Part shown: in pieces, positions 34,532 to 42,644 of the stretch | Layout: every line of letters begins with the position of its first letter | How positions within the stretch are numbered: the first letter of the stretch is position 1 | Notes under the pieces: model-generated | Told to the model about the DNA's origin: nothing | Database searches by the model: none | Seen by the model: only the letters and a program-made list of their open reading frames with translations | Assembly (NCBI RefSeq): GCF_000969835.1 | Contig: NZ_KQ033913.1 | Location: 998,194 to 1,062,193 of the forward strand | Direction: 5' to 3' | Length of the DNA stretch: 64,000 bases | Origin: Parabacteroides goldsteinii DSM 19448 = WAL 12034 | Lineage (GTDB): Bacteria > Bacteroidota > Bacteroidia > Bacteroidales > Tannerellaceae | Program-made: the position numbers and the translations under genes

Positions 34532-34550
34532 CCTTATTATATAAATAAGG
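34532..34550 (-). repeat. Right 19-bp inverted repeat of invertible segment 2
   Basis: Exact reverse complement of 34139-34157, 52 bp before the first fimbrial gene. Confidence 0.92.
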
Positions 34551-34602
34551 GGGCATCTTAGAAGTAAATCGGAAAATCAAGGACTGGTATTGATATAATA
34601 TT

Positions 34603-36018
34603 ATGTATAGGATAAAAGGATCACAAAGAAAAGCGTTCTGCCTGTTGTTATTTTTCAGCCTGGTTTGGCGGGAAGTGACTGCGCAGACAACGACCTATCA
34701 TAAGGCGGAATCTTTTTTATTCTCTTTCAAAGAAAACAGCGACCTGTTCCTGGCTGATTACGGCGATAACGCTTACCAATTAGAGCGTATGGGGCAACTT
34801 CTGGATGCCTCCCGGAACCGTCTGCTGAAAGGAGACAACCACCTCTTGATCGTTTCACATGTGGATGCTTATGGCTATAAAGAGGATGCAGTGGTGAACG
34901 AAGCTTCGCTGCGTGCCAGTCGTATCCGTGCCTATCTGAAAACCCGTTTCGATATCCCTCATGACTGTGTCGCTTTTTACATCGACCGTAGTGGCAGCTA
35001 TCGCGATCAGATACATATATATAATGTATACCGTCCGCTTCCGTGGTTTGCCAACACTTCGATCCATTACAGTGAGAGCCGTTATCCGATAGCTGTAAAG
35101 GCAGCTATCGGTGAGTACGGAGCAATCCCTTATGTGGATTTGTACCGTCGTGGAGAGGCTGGTGGTTACGACCGCGAAGTCTATCGTATCGACGATCCTC
35201 TTTTCGACCGGACGGAACTGGAAGATTACCGGCTGGCATCGGTGACGGATACGATTCGTCGTCACGAGAGAGTAGAGCTCCCGGCTGTCAATCTGGCAAC
35301 GACCGTTACAACAAAGGAAGTGGTACGGGTGGTCACAAAGCATAAAGAGAGAACGGATGAAACTGCAAACCCTGAGGGGATAACTCCTGTTGCTCCCGCT
35401 GTCAAAAAGAATGCAACACCGATCGAACACAATCCTGTATATCTGGCCGTAAAAACAAACCTTCTTCCCTGGTTTGGCGTAGTTCCTTCAATCCGTCTGG
35501 GAACGGGTGAGACGAAAATAGAAACAGGTGCATTCATGCCTAATCTGGAAGTGGAGTGCAGCTTTGCCGGTCGCTGGTCACTGGCTTTGTCGGGCATGTA
35601 TTCCGACTTTGCCTATAAAGACAAGACGCGTGATAGCTGGTCTGTCTCTGAAATATCCCTTGAATCAAGAGTCTGGCTGTCCCCTTCGGGAAGGTTTACC
35701 GGCCTGCATACCGGGGTGTTTGCCGAGTATGGTGACTTCGATGTACGTGGCAACGCGATCGATAGGTCTGAGGATATACTTTACGGCCGGACGGGCTGTT
35801 TCTGGTCGGCGGGCCTGTCGATGGGGTATCGTTTCTCCCTGGCCGGAGGTTTGGGGATGGGGCTGAGTGTACGTGCCGGTTACCGTTCGGTCTTCGATGG
35901 GAAGAAATACCGTTATGACGCGCCGGATGACCGGAATTATTTGGAAACCCGTTTTGCCTCGACGGGATTTATGTTGGGACTTCGGATCAGTTTGTCGTAC
36001 CGTTTTCAAATCAGATAG
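34603..36018 (+). CDS. OmpA-like / DUF3575 fusion protein, first gene of fimbrial operon 2
   Basis: A 471-residue exported protein with a signal peptide ending EVTAQ near residue 28. Residues 30-140 are OmpA-like (GQLLDASRNRLLKGDNHLLIVSHVDAYGYKE, then NEASLRASRIRAYL). A linker with many charged residues reaches to about 280. Residues 285-471 match DUF3575 (YLAVKTNLLPWFG, LEVECSFAGRWSLALSGMYSDF) and end in the beta-barrel-like ISLSYRFQIR. It thus joins in one chain the functions that are two genes (DUF3575 and DUF3868/OmpA-like) in fimbrial locus 1. Confidence 0.8.
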   Translation: MYRIKGSQRKAFCLLLFFSLVWREVTAQTTTYHKAESFLFSFKENSDLFLADYGDNAYQLERMGQLLDASRNRLLKGDNHLLIVSHVDAYGYKEDAVVNEASLRASRIRAYLKTRFDIPHDCVAFYIDRSGSYRDQIHIYNVYRPLPWFANTSIHYSESRYPIAVKAAIGEYGAIPYVDLYRRGEAGGYDREVYRIDDPLFDRTELEDYRLASVTDTIRRHERVELPAVNLATTVTTKEVVRVVTKHKERTDETANPEGITPVAPAVKKNATPIEHNPVYLAVKTNLLPWFGVVPSIRLGTGETKIETGAFMPNLEVECSFAGRWSLALSGMYSDFAYKDKTRDSWSVSEISLESRVWLSPSGRFTGLHTGVFAEYGDFDVRGNAIDRSEDILYGRTGCFWSAGLSMGYRFSLAGGLGMGLSVRAGYRSVFDGKKYRYDAPDDRNYLETRFASTGFMLGLRISLSYRFQIR

Positions 36019-36022
36019 GAAG

Positions 36023-36961
36023 ATGGAAAGGAATAAAAGAAATAAGAAATATCGTATAAAGCAACTGGTGGGTTGGATGATATATGCCGTATGGATTGTG
36101 GCGGTCTTGTCTTGCGCATACCGTATGACGGACGAGGATTGGGAGAAGAACGGAAAAGTACGTTTACTGCTTCGTCGCCCTGACAGTGGTTGCCCGGAGA
36201 ATATGACGTGGTATTTCTATCCGGAAGGTTCGGATAGTCCGATTATCCGTACGGGGGACGTTTCGGGGTATGAAGGTACGTTGCCTTCGGGTTGTTACCG
36301 GGTAGCTGTCTGTAACAGGGGTTGTACGGGTGTCACGCTTGAAATGGAGAAGGGTTATAAGGAAGCCTGCGGAAGAGCGCAGCGGCTTTCTTCCTTAAAA
36401 TCTTCATCGGTGCAGATAGCCTGTCCGGGTAATCTGTACGGGGCAGGTTTAGACCTGATCGAGGTGGGCGGCAGAGAAGTTGTGGCAAAGGAATTGTCTG
36501 TGGTGAATCTTGTCCGTACATTAGAAATGAATATAAAAGTCACAGGAGGGGAAAAGGGAGATGTCGTTCCGGCGGTCTTGTCGGGAAGGTTGACCGGTGT
36601 TTCGTCACGGGTTCATATACCTTCCGGCAAGCCGCTATTCGATACGCGGGCCTTTATGACGTTCGAGCCGGAAGAGACCGGACCTGGCATTTATACATCT
36701 ACCTTGAACCTGTTTGGATTGTCTTCGGGTGAGGAAAGCGGTGAAATGGTCGACCTGATCCTAACGATGACACTGGCAGACGGAAAGGAAATCACTTCAT
36801 CCACGGATATAACGAATGAGGTGAAAGAGGCATTCACCGTCGGAGTTACGACACATGTGATACTGGACTTGGTTGTCCGCTATGATGAAATGTCCGGTTT
36901 GACGATCATGCTGAAGGAGTGGAAACCGGGCAGCGGCGGTTCGGGTGTGGTTACTCCCTGA
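36023..36961 (+). CDS. DUF5119 fimbrial-cluster lipoprotein
   Basis: A 312-residue lipoprotein. ATG at 36023 is chosen because it follows AGGAAG and gives a signal peptide ending at Cys31 (AVLSC); the longer frame from 35867 lies inside the previous gene. The mature part is the DUF5119 type: DEDWEKNGKVRLLLRRPDSGCPENMTWYFYPEGS at its start and strand-rich afterwards, ending KEWKPGSGGSGVVTP. The position, straight after the OmpA-like gene and before the pilin-like genes, is the same as Mfa2 in locus 1, so an anchor role is likely. Confidence 0.8.
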   Translation: MERNKRNKKYRIKQLVGWMIYAVWIVAVLSCAYRMTDEDWEKNGKVRLLLRRPDSGCPENMTWYFYPEGSDSPIIRTGDVSGYEGTLPSGCYRVAVCNRGCTGVTLEMEKGYKEACGRAQRLSSLKSSSVQIACPGNLYGAGLDLIEVGGREVVAKELSVVNLVRTLEMNIKVTGGEKGDVVPAVLSGRLTGVSSRVHIPSGKPLFDTRAFMTFEPEETGPGIYTSTLNLFGLSSGEESGEMVDLILTMTLADGKEITSSTDITNEVKEAFTVGVTTHVILDLVVRYDEMSGLTIMLKEWKPGSGGSGVVTP

Positions 36962-37009
36962 AACGAAATGAAAACGATAGTAATAATAACGATAAAACAC
37001 TGGTATAAT

Positions 37010-37960
37010 ATGGAAAGAGGAAAATTATTGATCATGAGTCTGTTGGCGACAGCTTTCTTCGGCAGTTGCACCAACACGGAAGAGCCGGTGACGGATGGAA
37101 CGGCTGAAGCAATAGAGGTGAATGCCGGAATAGCGGAGGCTACCCGTGCGGTGATCGGCGGCGGCTATACGAATGACCTGGAAGTATCGTTTGCCCGTTT
37201 GGATAATCCCGGTACAGCTGGCGCTGCGTGGACCTCTATCGACGCAGTCCGTACAGGTGGTGCGGGTAATACGGCGCTGACTTTTGAGCCGGAACAAACC
37301 TATTTGGCAGAAGAGGGAGAGTCTGTCCTGATCGGCTATTATCCCCGCAAGGAACCGAGCGGAACCACCAACCCTGCCAGCGTCACTTACACTATAACAG
37401 GCGACGAGGACATCATGGTGACAGGTGTGCAGACCGGTTCGCTGGTCGATAAGTTCGAGACTTTTACTTTCAGCCACCTGCTAACCCAGTTGCAGTTCAA
37501 GTGTGTTGGTTCAGCTGGTGCGATCAGCAGATGGACGGCGGTCGCTTCCATTAAAGTAAAAAATGTAGCCACGGGATTGAAGCTATCGCTGGATAAAACA
37601 AGCGGAGCTAAACTAACGGTCACGGGTACGGCCGACCAGACACTGACAGTTAAGAACTGTCCTTCTATGATCTCTGCTTTAGATGCCGAAACTCCGCCAA
37701 CCGGTTATCTGCTGCTTTACCCGACAGCCAATATGGGAACGGAGAGTCTGCCTGTCTCTCTGGAAGTGAAAGGAACATATGATGGGAATGCGAAAACCCT
37801 GAATGTCACAGTCTCGAATATCGGTGAAGGGGTGAAAGCTGGCTATTCGCATCTGATCACACTCACCTTTACGGAGGACGGTAAAATAGCGGTAGAATCC
37901 GGTATCGCCCCGTGGCAGCCGGGTAACGGCGGCAGTACAATAGTAACCCCCGGAGAGTAA
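37010..37960 (+). CDS. Fimbrillin-family lipoprotein (pilin candidate 1)
   Basis: A 316-residue lipoprotein of the Mfa-like/fimbrillin-A clan with lipobox Cys20 (FFGSC). After it comes EATRAVIGGGYTNDLEVSFARLD, where the Arg followed by a hydrophobic strand resembles the protease site used to free the donor strand in type V pilins. FSHLLTQLQFKC and GYLLLYPTA are typical internal strands, and the C-terminus ends WQPGNGGSTIVTPGE. It shares about the same layout as the next gene, so the two are probably duplicates. ATG 37010 is preferred over 36968 because it gives a normal signal peptide. Confidence 0.8.
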   Translation: MERGKLLIMSLLATAFFGSCTNTEEPVTDGTAEAIEVNAGIAEATRAVIGGGYTNDLEVSFARLDNPGTAGAAWTSIDAVRTGGAGNTALTFEPEQTYLAEEGESVLIGYYPRKEPSGTTNPASVTYTITGDEDIMVTGVQTGSLVDKFETFTFSHLLTQLQFKCVGSAGAISRWTAVASIKVKNVATGLKLSLDKTSGAKLTVTGTADQTLTVKNCPSMISALDAETPPTGYLLLYPTANMGTESLPVSLEVKGTYDGNAKTLNVTVSNIGEGVKAGYSHLITLTFTEDGKIAVESGIAPWQPGNGGSTIVTPGE

Positions 37961-37969
37961 TTTTCAGAG

Positions 37970-38944
37970 ATGAATAACCTTAAAGTCATAGTATTAGCAT
38001 CAGTCGTCATCCTTTCGGGCCTCGCCGCCTGTTCGGACAGCAATCCTGCTCCGGAGCCGGTCCCAGAAACAGCGGTTTGCCTGGAAGGTGCGATCGGAGC
38101 GTCGACGCGCGGGATAATCGGCTCGGGCTATGAACAGGATCTGAAGGTTAGCTTTGCCCGTCAGGATGAATCGGCGGTTTCAATGGGTGCATACAGTGGG
38201 TGGGCTGTACACGAGGCTGTGCGTCAGGGTGGAAGGGGGAACCGTCCGATTGTATTTGCCCAGTCGCAGTCGTACCCGGCGGATGGCCGTCATATCCGCC
38301 TGCACGGTTATTATCCGGCGGAGGGGGAGCCGACAACCGATGCAGGAACGGGCAAAGTAACCTTCCGCATAGACGGAACGACGGATATCATGGCAACGGG
38401 AATCCTCGAGGGAAACGGCTATGTTCCGGTGACGACCTGTACGTTCCGTCATTTGCTGACTCAGGTCCGCTTGGTCTGTTACAGTGACCGAGCCGATGCA
38501 TGGGGAACGATACAAACGATCGAAGCAGCAGATGTACATACCCGTCAGGAACTGGATTTGTCAGCGGAACCGCCCCGTCTGGCGGATATATCTGTGGCGG
38601 AAGATATAAAGAATCTCCCGGTGCAGGATATTGCCGGTCTGCTAATCCCGCAGGTAGCGTCCGACGGATCGCCTCCCGAGGCACAAGGCTATCTCCTTCT
38701 TCCGGCATTCCCGGAGGACGGGACGGCGGATCATCCGCTTCATCTTCGGATCACGACAACGAAAGACGGCAATGGCAACCTGAAAGAAACCCTCTCGAAC
38801 GTCTTTGTCCGTATAGAGGGCGGTTTTGAAATCGGCAAAAGCCATATCGTCTCGCTCTTTTTTACCGGAGCAAGCAACATACAAACCACGCATGTCAGTG
38901 TGGAAGCGTGGATGGAGGATGAACAAGGGGAGATGCCGATATGA
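37970..38944 (+). CDS. Fimbrillin-family lipoprotein (pilin candidate 2)
   Basis: A 324-residue paralogue of the preceding protein. Lipobox Cys21 (LAAC), then GASTRGIIGSGYEQDLKVSFARQDE, which mirrors the neighbour's TRAVIGGGYTNDLEVSFARLD. FRHLLTQVRLVCYSD and AQGYLLLPAFPED are also shared positions. The end (VSVEAWMEDEQGEMPI) has the W-x-x strand usual for fimbrillins. It starts 9 bp after the previous gene. Pilin or accessory-tip subunit is inferred from family and place. Confidence 0.8.
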   Translation: MNNLKVIVLASVVILSGLAACSDSNPAPEPVPETAVCLEGAIGASTRGIIGSGYEQDLKVSFARQDESAVSMGAYSGWAVHEAVRQGGRGNRPIVFAQSQSYPADGRHIRLHGYYPAEGEPTTDAGTGKVTFRIDGTTDIMATGILEGNGYVPVTTCTFRHLLTQVRLVCYSDRADAWGTIQTIEAADVHTRQELDLSAEPPRLADISVAEDIKNLPVQDIAGLLIPQVASDGSPPEAQGYLLLPAFPEDGTADHPLHLRITTTKDGNGNLKETLSNVFVRIEGGFEIGKSHIVSLFFTGASNIQTTHVSVEAWMEDEQGEMPI

Positions 38945-38987
38945 TAAAATACGAATAAATAAACAGGAAATAAAACTTTTAAAACGA

Positions 38988-40292
38988 ATGAAAATGAAAA
39001 CGATCACGACAAAGTGGGCCATGTTGATAGCCCTTGTGACAGCGGTGAGCTGTTCGGAAACAGAGACAGGAATAGAGCCAGAACCGGGTGGCGGTGACGG
39101 CCAGGTGGCATTGGGTATCAACCCGAACCTGAAGGTGGATGCCGGACTGAAATCGACAACCAAAGCGGTGGTAAGCGGCAGTGCGATTACCTATACGGAT
39201 TATAGTACGGCTCCTGGTCTGGGAGTAGTGGTGACCAACTCGGATGCAACTGACTGGTATTCTCCCGATGCATCGAGTTCCGGCTATACCGGCCCTCATG
39301 TATGGTATATGGGAGATGCAAAAGGTGAGAACTGGATTTCGATTACCGAGAAAGGTCTTAGTTATGACCCCAAGAATGAAAAGCCTTATTATCTGAAAGA
39401 AACGATAGGTAAGGTATATGCTTATTATCCGTATGATGTAAATGCACTGAGTAGCCTGCTAAGTATAAACAGTGAATCCGATCTTAAAATCCCGATCACA
39501 GTTATTGCCAGCGGAGAGATGGATGCTTCGGCAAATAATGCGAATAAAATCTGGAATGCCACTTCATGGTCAGCTAACAAAAACAAGGGGATAAGCCTGT
39601 CTTTAACAACTGAAAAAGACTACCTGTATTTTGATGGGACGGAGGGTGGCCGGAATGTAAACAACGGCCGTGCCAAAGGGCAGATACCTTTCGATCCGGA
39701 GAGTGGCCCGAATAATACCGATGCGAATAACCCCGGCTACCTGATCAACCTGGCCATGAAGCATGCCATGGCGATGGTATCTTTCCGTGTGTACGATGGT
39801 GGTAACTTGAGTGATAATGATGTGAATTTTACGAAGTTTGAAATCAAGAACCATCAAAACAGCTCCAATCTTTTTAAAACCGGAACCGGCAAGATGGCGT
39901 TGGCAGATGGCGCAATAAGCGATAATTCAACCACCGGAGCACTTAGCCGTACAATTACGAATTACGTCCTGATGAAGCAGATCAAGGAGGGAGAGCAAAG
40001 CGACAAAGCATTTATCGAAGATAAAACTACGACCGGACAGGCCGTATCTAAAAAAGTCAGTGCAATCGTCTATCCGATAGCTGGTTTTGGCGATAATGAA
40101 ATCGATGTAGTGATAACTCTCCAGGAGGGTGGTAATACGCCTGTCGAATATACGGTTACTCTGCCGGCTCATGAATGGACGGCGGGTTCCAACTGCATCT
40201 ATACGTTCTCTGCCGGCCGTAATAAGTTGACAGTGATGGATGTAACTGTGGAAGACTGGGTGGAAGACGAACAACCGGATATTTCATTGTAA
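38988..40292 (+). CDS. Fimbrillin-family lipoprotein (pilin candidate 3)
   Basis: A 434-residue fimbrillin-clan lipoprotein with Cys22 (AVSC). The start is ATG 38988 (or 38994), not the long frame from 38826 that lies in the previous gene. After a Gly/Glu-rich linker comes STTKAVVSGSAITY, with Lys where the relatives have Arg. Family strands include GKVYAYYPYD, YLINLAMKHAMAMVSFRVYD and NCIYTFSAGRNKLTVMDVTVEDW. It is larger than the two genes before it and may be the main pilin or an accessory subunit. Confidence 0.8.
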   Translation: MKMKTITTKWAMLIALVTAVSCSETETGIEPEPGGGDGQVALGINPNLKVDAGLKSTTKAVVSGSAITYTDYSTAPGLGVVVTNSDATDWYSPDASSSGYTGPHVWYMGDAKGENWISITEKGLSYDPKNEKPYYLKETIGKVYAYYPYDVNALSSLLSINSESDLKIPITVIASGEMDASANNANKIWNATSWSANKNKGISLSLTTEKDYLYFDGTEGGRNVNNGRAKGQIPFDPESGPNNTDANNPGYLINLAMKHAMAMVSFRVYDGGNLSDNDVNFTKFEIKNHQNSSNLFKTGTGKMALADGAISDNSTTGALSRTITNYVLMKQIKEGEQSDKAFIEDKTTTGQAVSKKVSAIVYPIAGFGDNEIDVVITLQEGGNTPVEYTVTLPAHEWTAGSNCIYTFSAGRNKLTVMDVTVEDWVEDEQPDISL

Positions 40293-40320
40293 TACATTAA
40301 TAATAAAAAAGACAAATCCC

Positions 40321-41433
40321 ATGAAACCATTCTTATACCGATTAGTGACTGTGTTTTTGTTACTGTGTGCTGCGTGTACAGAGGCAGAGATCGTTTTGCC
40401 GGGGTCTGGTGGCGACGAGCCGGAAGAGGGTGTTCCTTTTCGAGTGAAGAATCTGGGCATGTGGATGGAGGTAGAGTCGAGAAGTGTCGTAACGGGCGGC
40501 CCCGGGGAAACGAATAGGAACCCGAACCCGCTGACCGGGATAGGCATTTGCGTGACGAAACAGAATAGTAGTGGTACGGAGATTTTATACAACAACGCTG
40601 TCGGTAGCCAGCAGTTCGTATACAATCCGGCAGGGAGTCCTCTTCTCTGGGAACTGGCAGAAGGAGAGGAAACGCTTCTTTTGTATTCGGAGAAAGGGAC
40701 AGTTTATGGCTATGCTCCGGCAGAAAAGAGTGTTTCGCTCGCAGGCATTCCGAAAGCTCTTTTAATGAATGGTGTAAAGGTGTTGGACGAGCAGAAGTTC
40801 TACTTTTCTGACGGTAGCGCAACGGTAAATGCAGCAACGGATGTGCAATGGGAAACTGACCAGGAGGATTACCTCTATTGCACGGCTGCGGATCAGGTAG
40901 ACCGCTGGCATCCGGAGGTTTCTTTGACGATGAATCATGCATTGGCAAAAGTGAGTTTCCGTGTACTGGAAGTTAATGCAGGTTCTTCTTTTGCCGGTTG
41001 TCGGGTGGCTAAAATCGTATTGAAAAGTAACGGAGGATTCAAAAAGTCTGCTGCCGCCCAATTGAATCTGGTAACGGGTGAAACAACCGGAACAATAATG
41101 CCTGTCGATCTGCTGCAATTTACGGCCGGAGGTGATAAGCGTGTGGTAGGAACCGGAACAGAAGAAACGTCGGAAGTTCCGGTACAGGCTTTTGGTCTGG
41201 TTATTCCTGTCAGAGATGTAGGTATCTCCCTGGAGCTGACACTCGATGACGGTCGTACGTTTTATATGGTTCCGGGAGCCGACAGTGACGTTCCCGGAAC
41301 ATTTACCGCCAGTTGGGAAAAAGGATACAACTACATCTATAATATCCGTATGTCGCCGCAAGGGATCGAGATAGCAGATGTGAAAGTGGCCGGTTGGAAC
41401 GATGGCGGTTCAGTGGATATTCCTGTCGAATAA
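40321..41433 (+). CDS. Fimbrillin-family lipoprotein (pilin candidate 4)
   Basis: A 370-residue lipoprotein, Cys19 (CAAC). VESRSVVTGG holds the basic residue plus strand pattern of the other pilins. LLYSEKGTVYGYAPAEKS, VSLTMNHALAKVSFRVLEV and YNYIYNIRMSPQGIEIADVKVAGWNDGGSV match fimbrillin-clan strands in the same order as in the gene before it, with which it shares its C-terminal layout. 28 bp separate the two. It is part of the same transcript by spacing. Confidence 0.8.
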   Translation: MKPFLYRLVTVFLLLCAACTEAEIVLPGSGGDEPEEGVPFRVKNLGMWMEVESRSVVTGGPGETNRNPNPLTGIGICVTKQNSSGTEILYNNAVGSQQFVYNPAGSPLLWELAEGEETLLLYSEKGTVYGYAPAEKSVSLAGIPKALLMNGVKVLDEQKFYFSDGSATVNAATDVQWETDQEDYLYCTAADQVDRWHPEVSLTMNHALAKVSFRVLEVNAGSSFAGCRVAKIVLKSNGGFKKSAAAQLNLVTGETTGTIMPVDLLQFTAGGDKRVVGTGTEETSEVPVQAFGLVIPVRDVGISLELTLDDGRTFYMVPGADSDVPGTFTASWEKGYNYIYNIRMSPQGIEIADVKVAGWNDGGSVDIPVE

Positions 41434-41444
41434 TAAATGAGAAA

Positions 41445-42605
41445 ATGAAACGGATGTTGACACGATTATTTTTGCCAGAACTCTTGTTGGCCGGACTGCT
41501 TACAGGATGTGCCTGCGGTATGGTAGAAGATATTGTATCGGAGGAAGCCCGGTTGGTAGAGGTCGGATTCGTTAAACCCGACCTGGGGATACCCGCTGTG
41601 CTGACGCGTGCAGAAGACACAGAAGTGCCGGCTCCGACTCCGTTGCCGGAAGGTTCAACTATACGGATTGTTGCTTATTACAGGAGTAGCATAGGGGTAG
41701 AGGCTTCTCCCGTTCCGTTTTCTACGACGACTCCCACCGTTGAAGCTACCTATAAGGTCATGGCCGACGGTTCGTTGGCACTTTGCTCGGTAGACGATAC
41801 GGGAAAACCGGTCGATGGCAAAGCCGAAGGCATGGTTGTCAGGGGAGGAGTGTATGATTTTTATGCTGTTTCTCCGGCAAGGAAACTGGCAAAAAGTGTT
41901 GATGGAACGTATAAGATAACAGATATTCCTCATAAAGAGGATGTAATGACATCTTTTGTCCGTGGCGTAACTATATCAGCAAGTTCGCGTCTGGTAACTT
42001 TGGCGACTTTCAGTCGTAAATGTGCATTAGTGGTATTTAATGTAGCTCCGTCCAAAGAGAATGTGATCCCTTTCACCCGACTGTATGCAACTGGGTTGAC
42101 CATAAGTAAAATATCCTCGTCCGGTGCAGCTCTTATAGTAGGTGAAGATACCGGTATTCCATGCACCGGTGGCGAAGCCGGAGATAAAACAGAAGTGGTA
42201 TTTGCTTCGGAAGAATTTGAACCGGTGGAGTCTGATACCGATAATCTGGGTTTGAACAAGACAAAAGGAATACTTCTTCCTAAAAATACGGAACCTTTTG
42301 ATGTGGAGATCGAAGTACAAAGGGATGATAAAACGGCGACGTTGAAAGCAACGATCGATAAAAATATATCTTTCGATGAAGGCAAACGATATGTTTTCAC
42401 CCTGGAGGTGAAGAACAACGAAAGCTCCCTGCTCATGACAGTACTGGATTGGAAGGAGACAATCTTCTTTACAGATGCGAATGTAGGAGCTCCGGACGAA
42501 CCCTATCCCGACCCGGATATCAATGAAGGAATAGGAACTTCGTTTGTTGTAGCAAGCTGGAAAGAAATTGTATGGACTGATGGGGAAGTTGGCGGTGGTC
42601 AATAA
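41445..42605 (+). CDS. Fimbrillin-clan lipoprotein (pilin candidate 5)
   Basis: A 386-residue lipoprotein with lipobox Cys22 (LLTGC). ATG 41445 lies 11 bp after the previous stop; the longer frame from 41394 overlaps that gene and lacks a signal peptide. PAVLTRAEDTEV shows an Arg in the place of the pilin processing site. IRIVAYYRS, GVYDFYAVSPARK, CALVVFNVAPS and KRYVFTLEVKNNESSLLMTVLDWKET are fimbrillin-like strands. The tail ends WKEIVWTDGEVGGGQ. It is more distant from the other four and could be an accessory minor subunit. Confidence 0.75.
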   Translation: MKRMLTRLFLPELLLAGLLTGCACGMVEDIVSEEARLVEVGFVKPDLGIPAVLTRAEDTEVPAPTPLPEGSTIRIVAYYRSSIGVEASPVPFSTTTPTVEATYKVMADGSLALCSVDDTGKPVDGKAEGMVVRGGVYDFYAVSPARKLAKSVDGTYKITDIPHKEDVMTSFVRGVTISASSRLVTLATFSRKCALVVFNVAPSKENVIPFTRLYATGLTISKISSSGAALIVGEDTGIPCTGGEAGDKTEVVFASEEFEPVESDTDNLGLNKTKGILLPKNTEPFDVEIEVQRDDKTATLKATIDKNISFDEGKRYVFTLEVKNNESSLLMTVLDWKETIFFTDANVGAPDEPYPDPDINEGIGTSFVVASWKEIVWTDGEVGGGQ

Positions 42606-42644
42606 TTGTGGATATAAAATGACAATAGAATAAAACAGGATATA

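Larger units (their letters stand above)
34139..34550. other. Invertible promoter segment 2, present in the OFF orientation
   Basis: A 412-bp non-coding segment bounded by perfect 19-bp inverted repeats lies between a tyrosine recombinase and an eight-gene fimbrial operon. Its only full promoter (minus strand: -33 TTTG at 34260-34263, -7 TATGTTTG at 34232-34239, 20-bp spacer) points left, away from the operon. No TAnnTTTG was found on the plus strand. Inversion would put the -7 box at about 34450-34457 facing the operon, with a leader of about 140 nt to the ATG at 34603. Phase variation is inferred from this layout. Confidence 0.85.
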
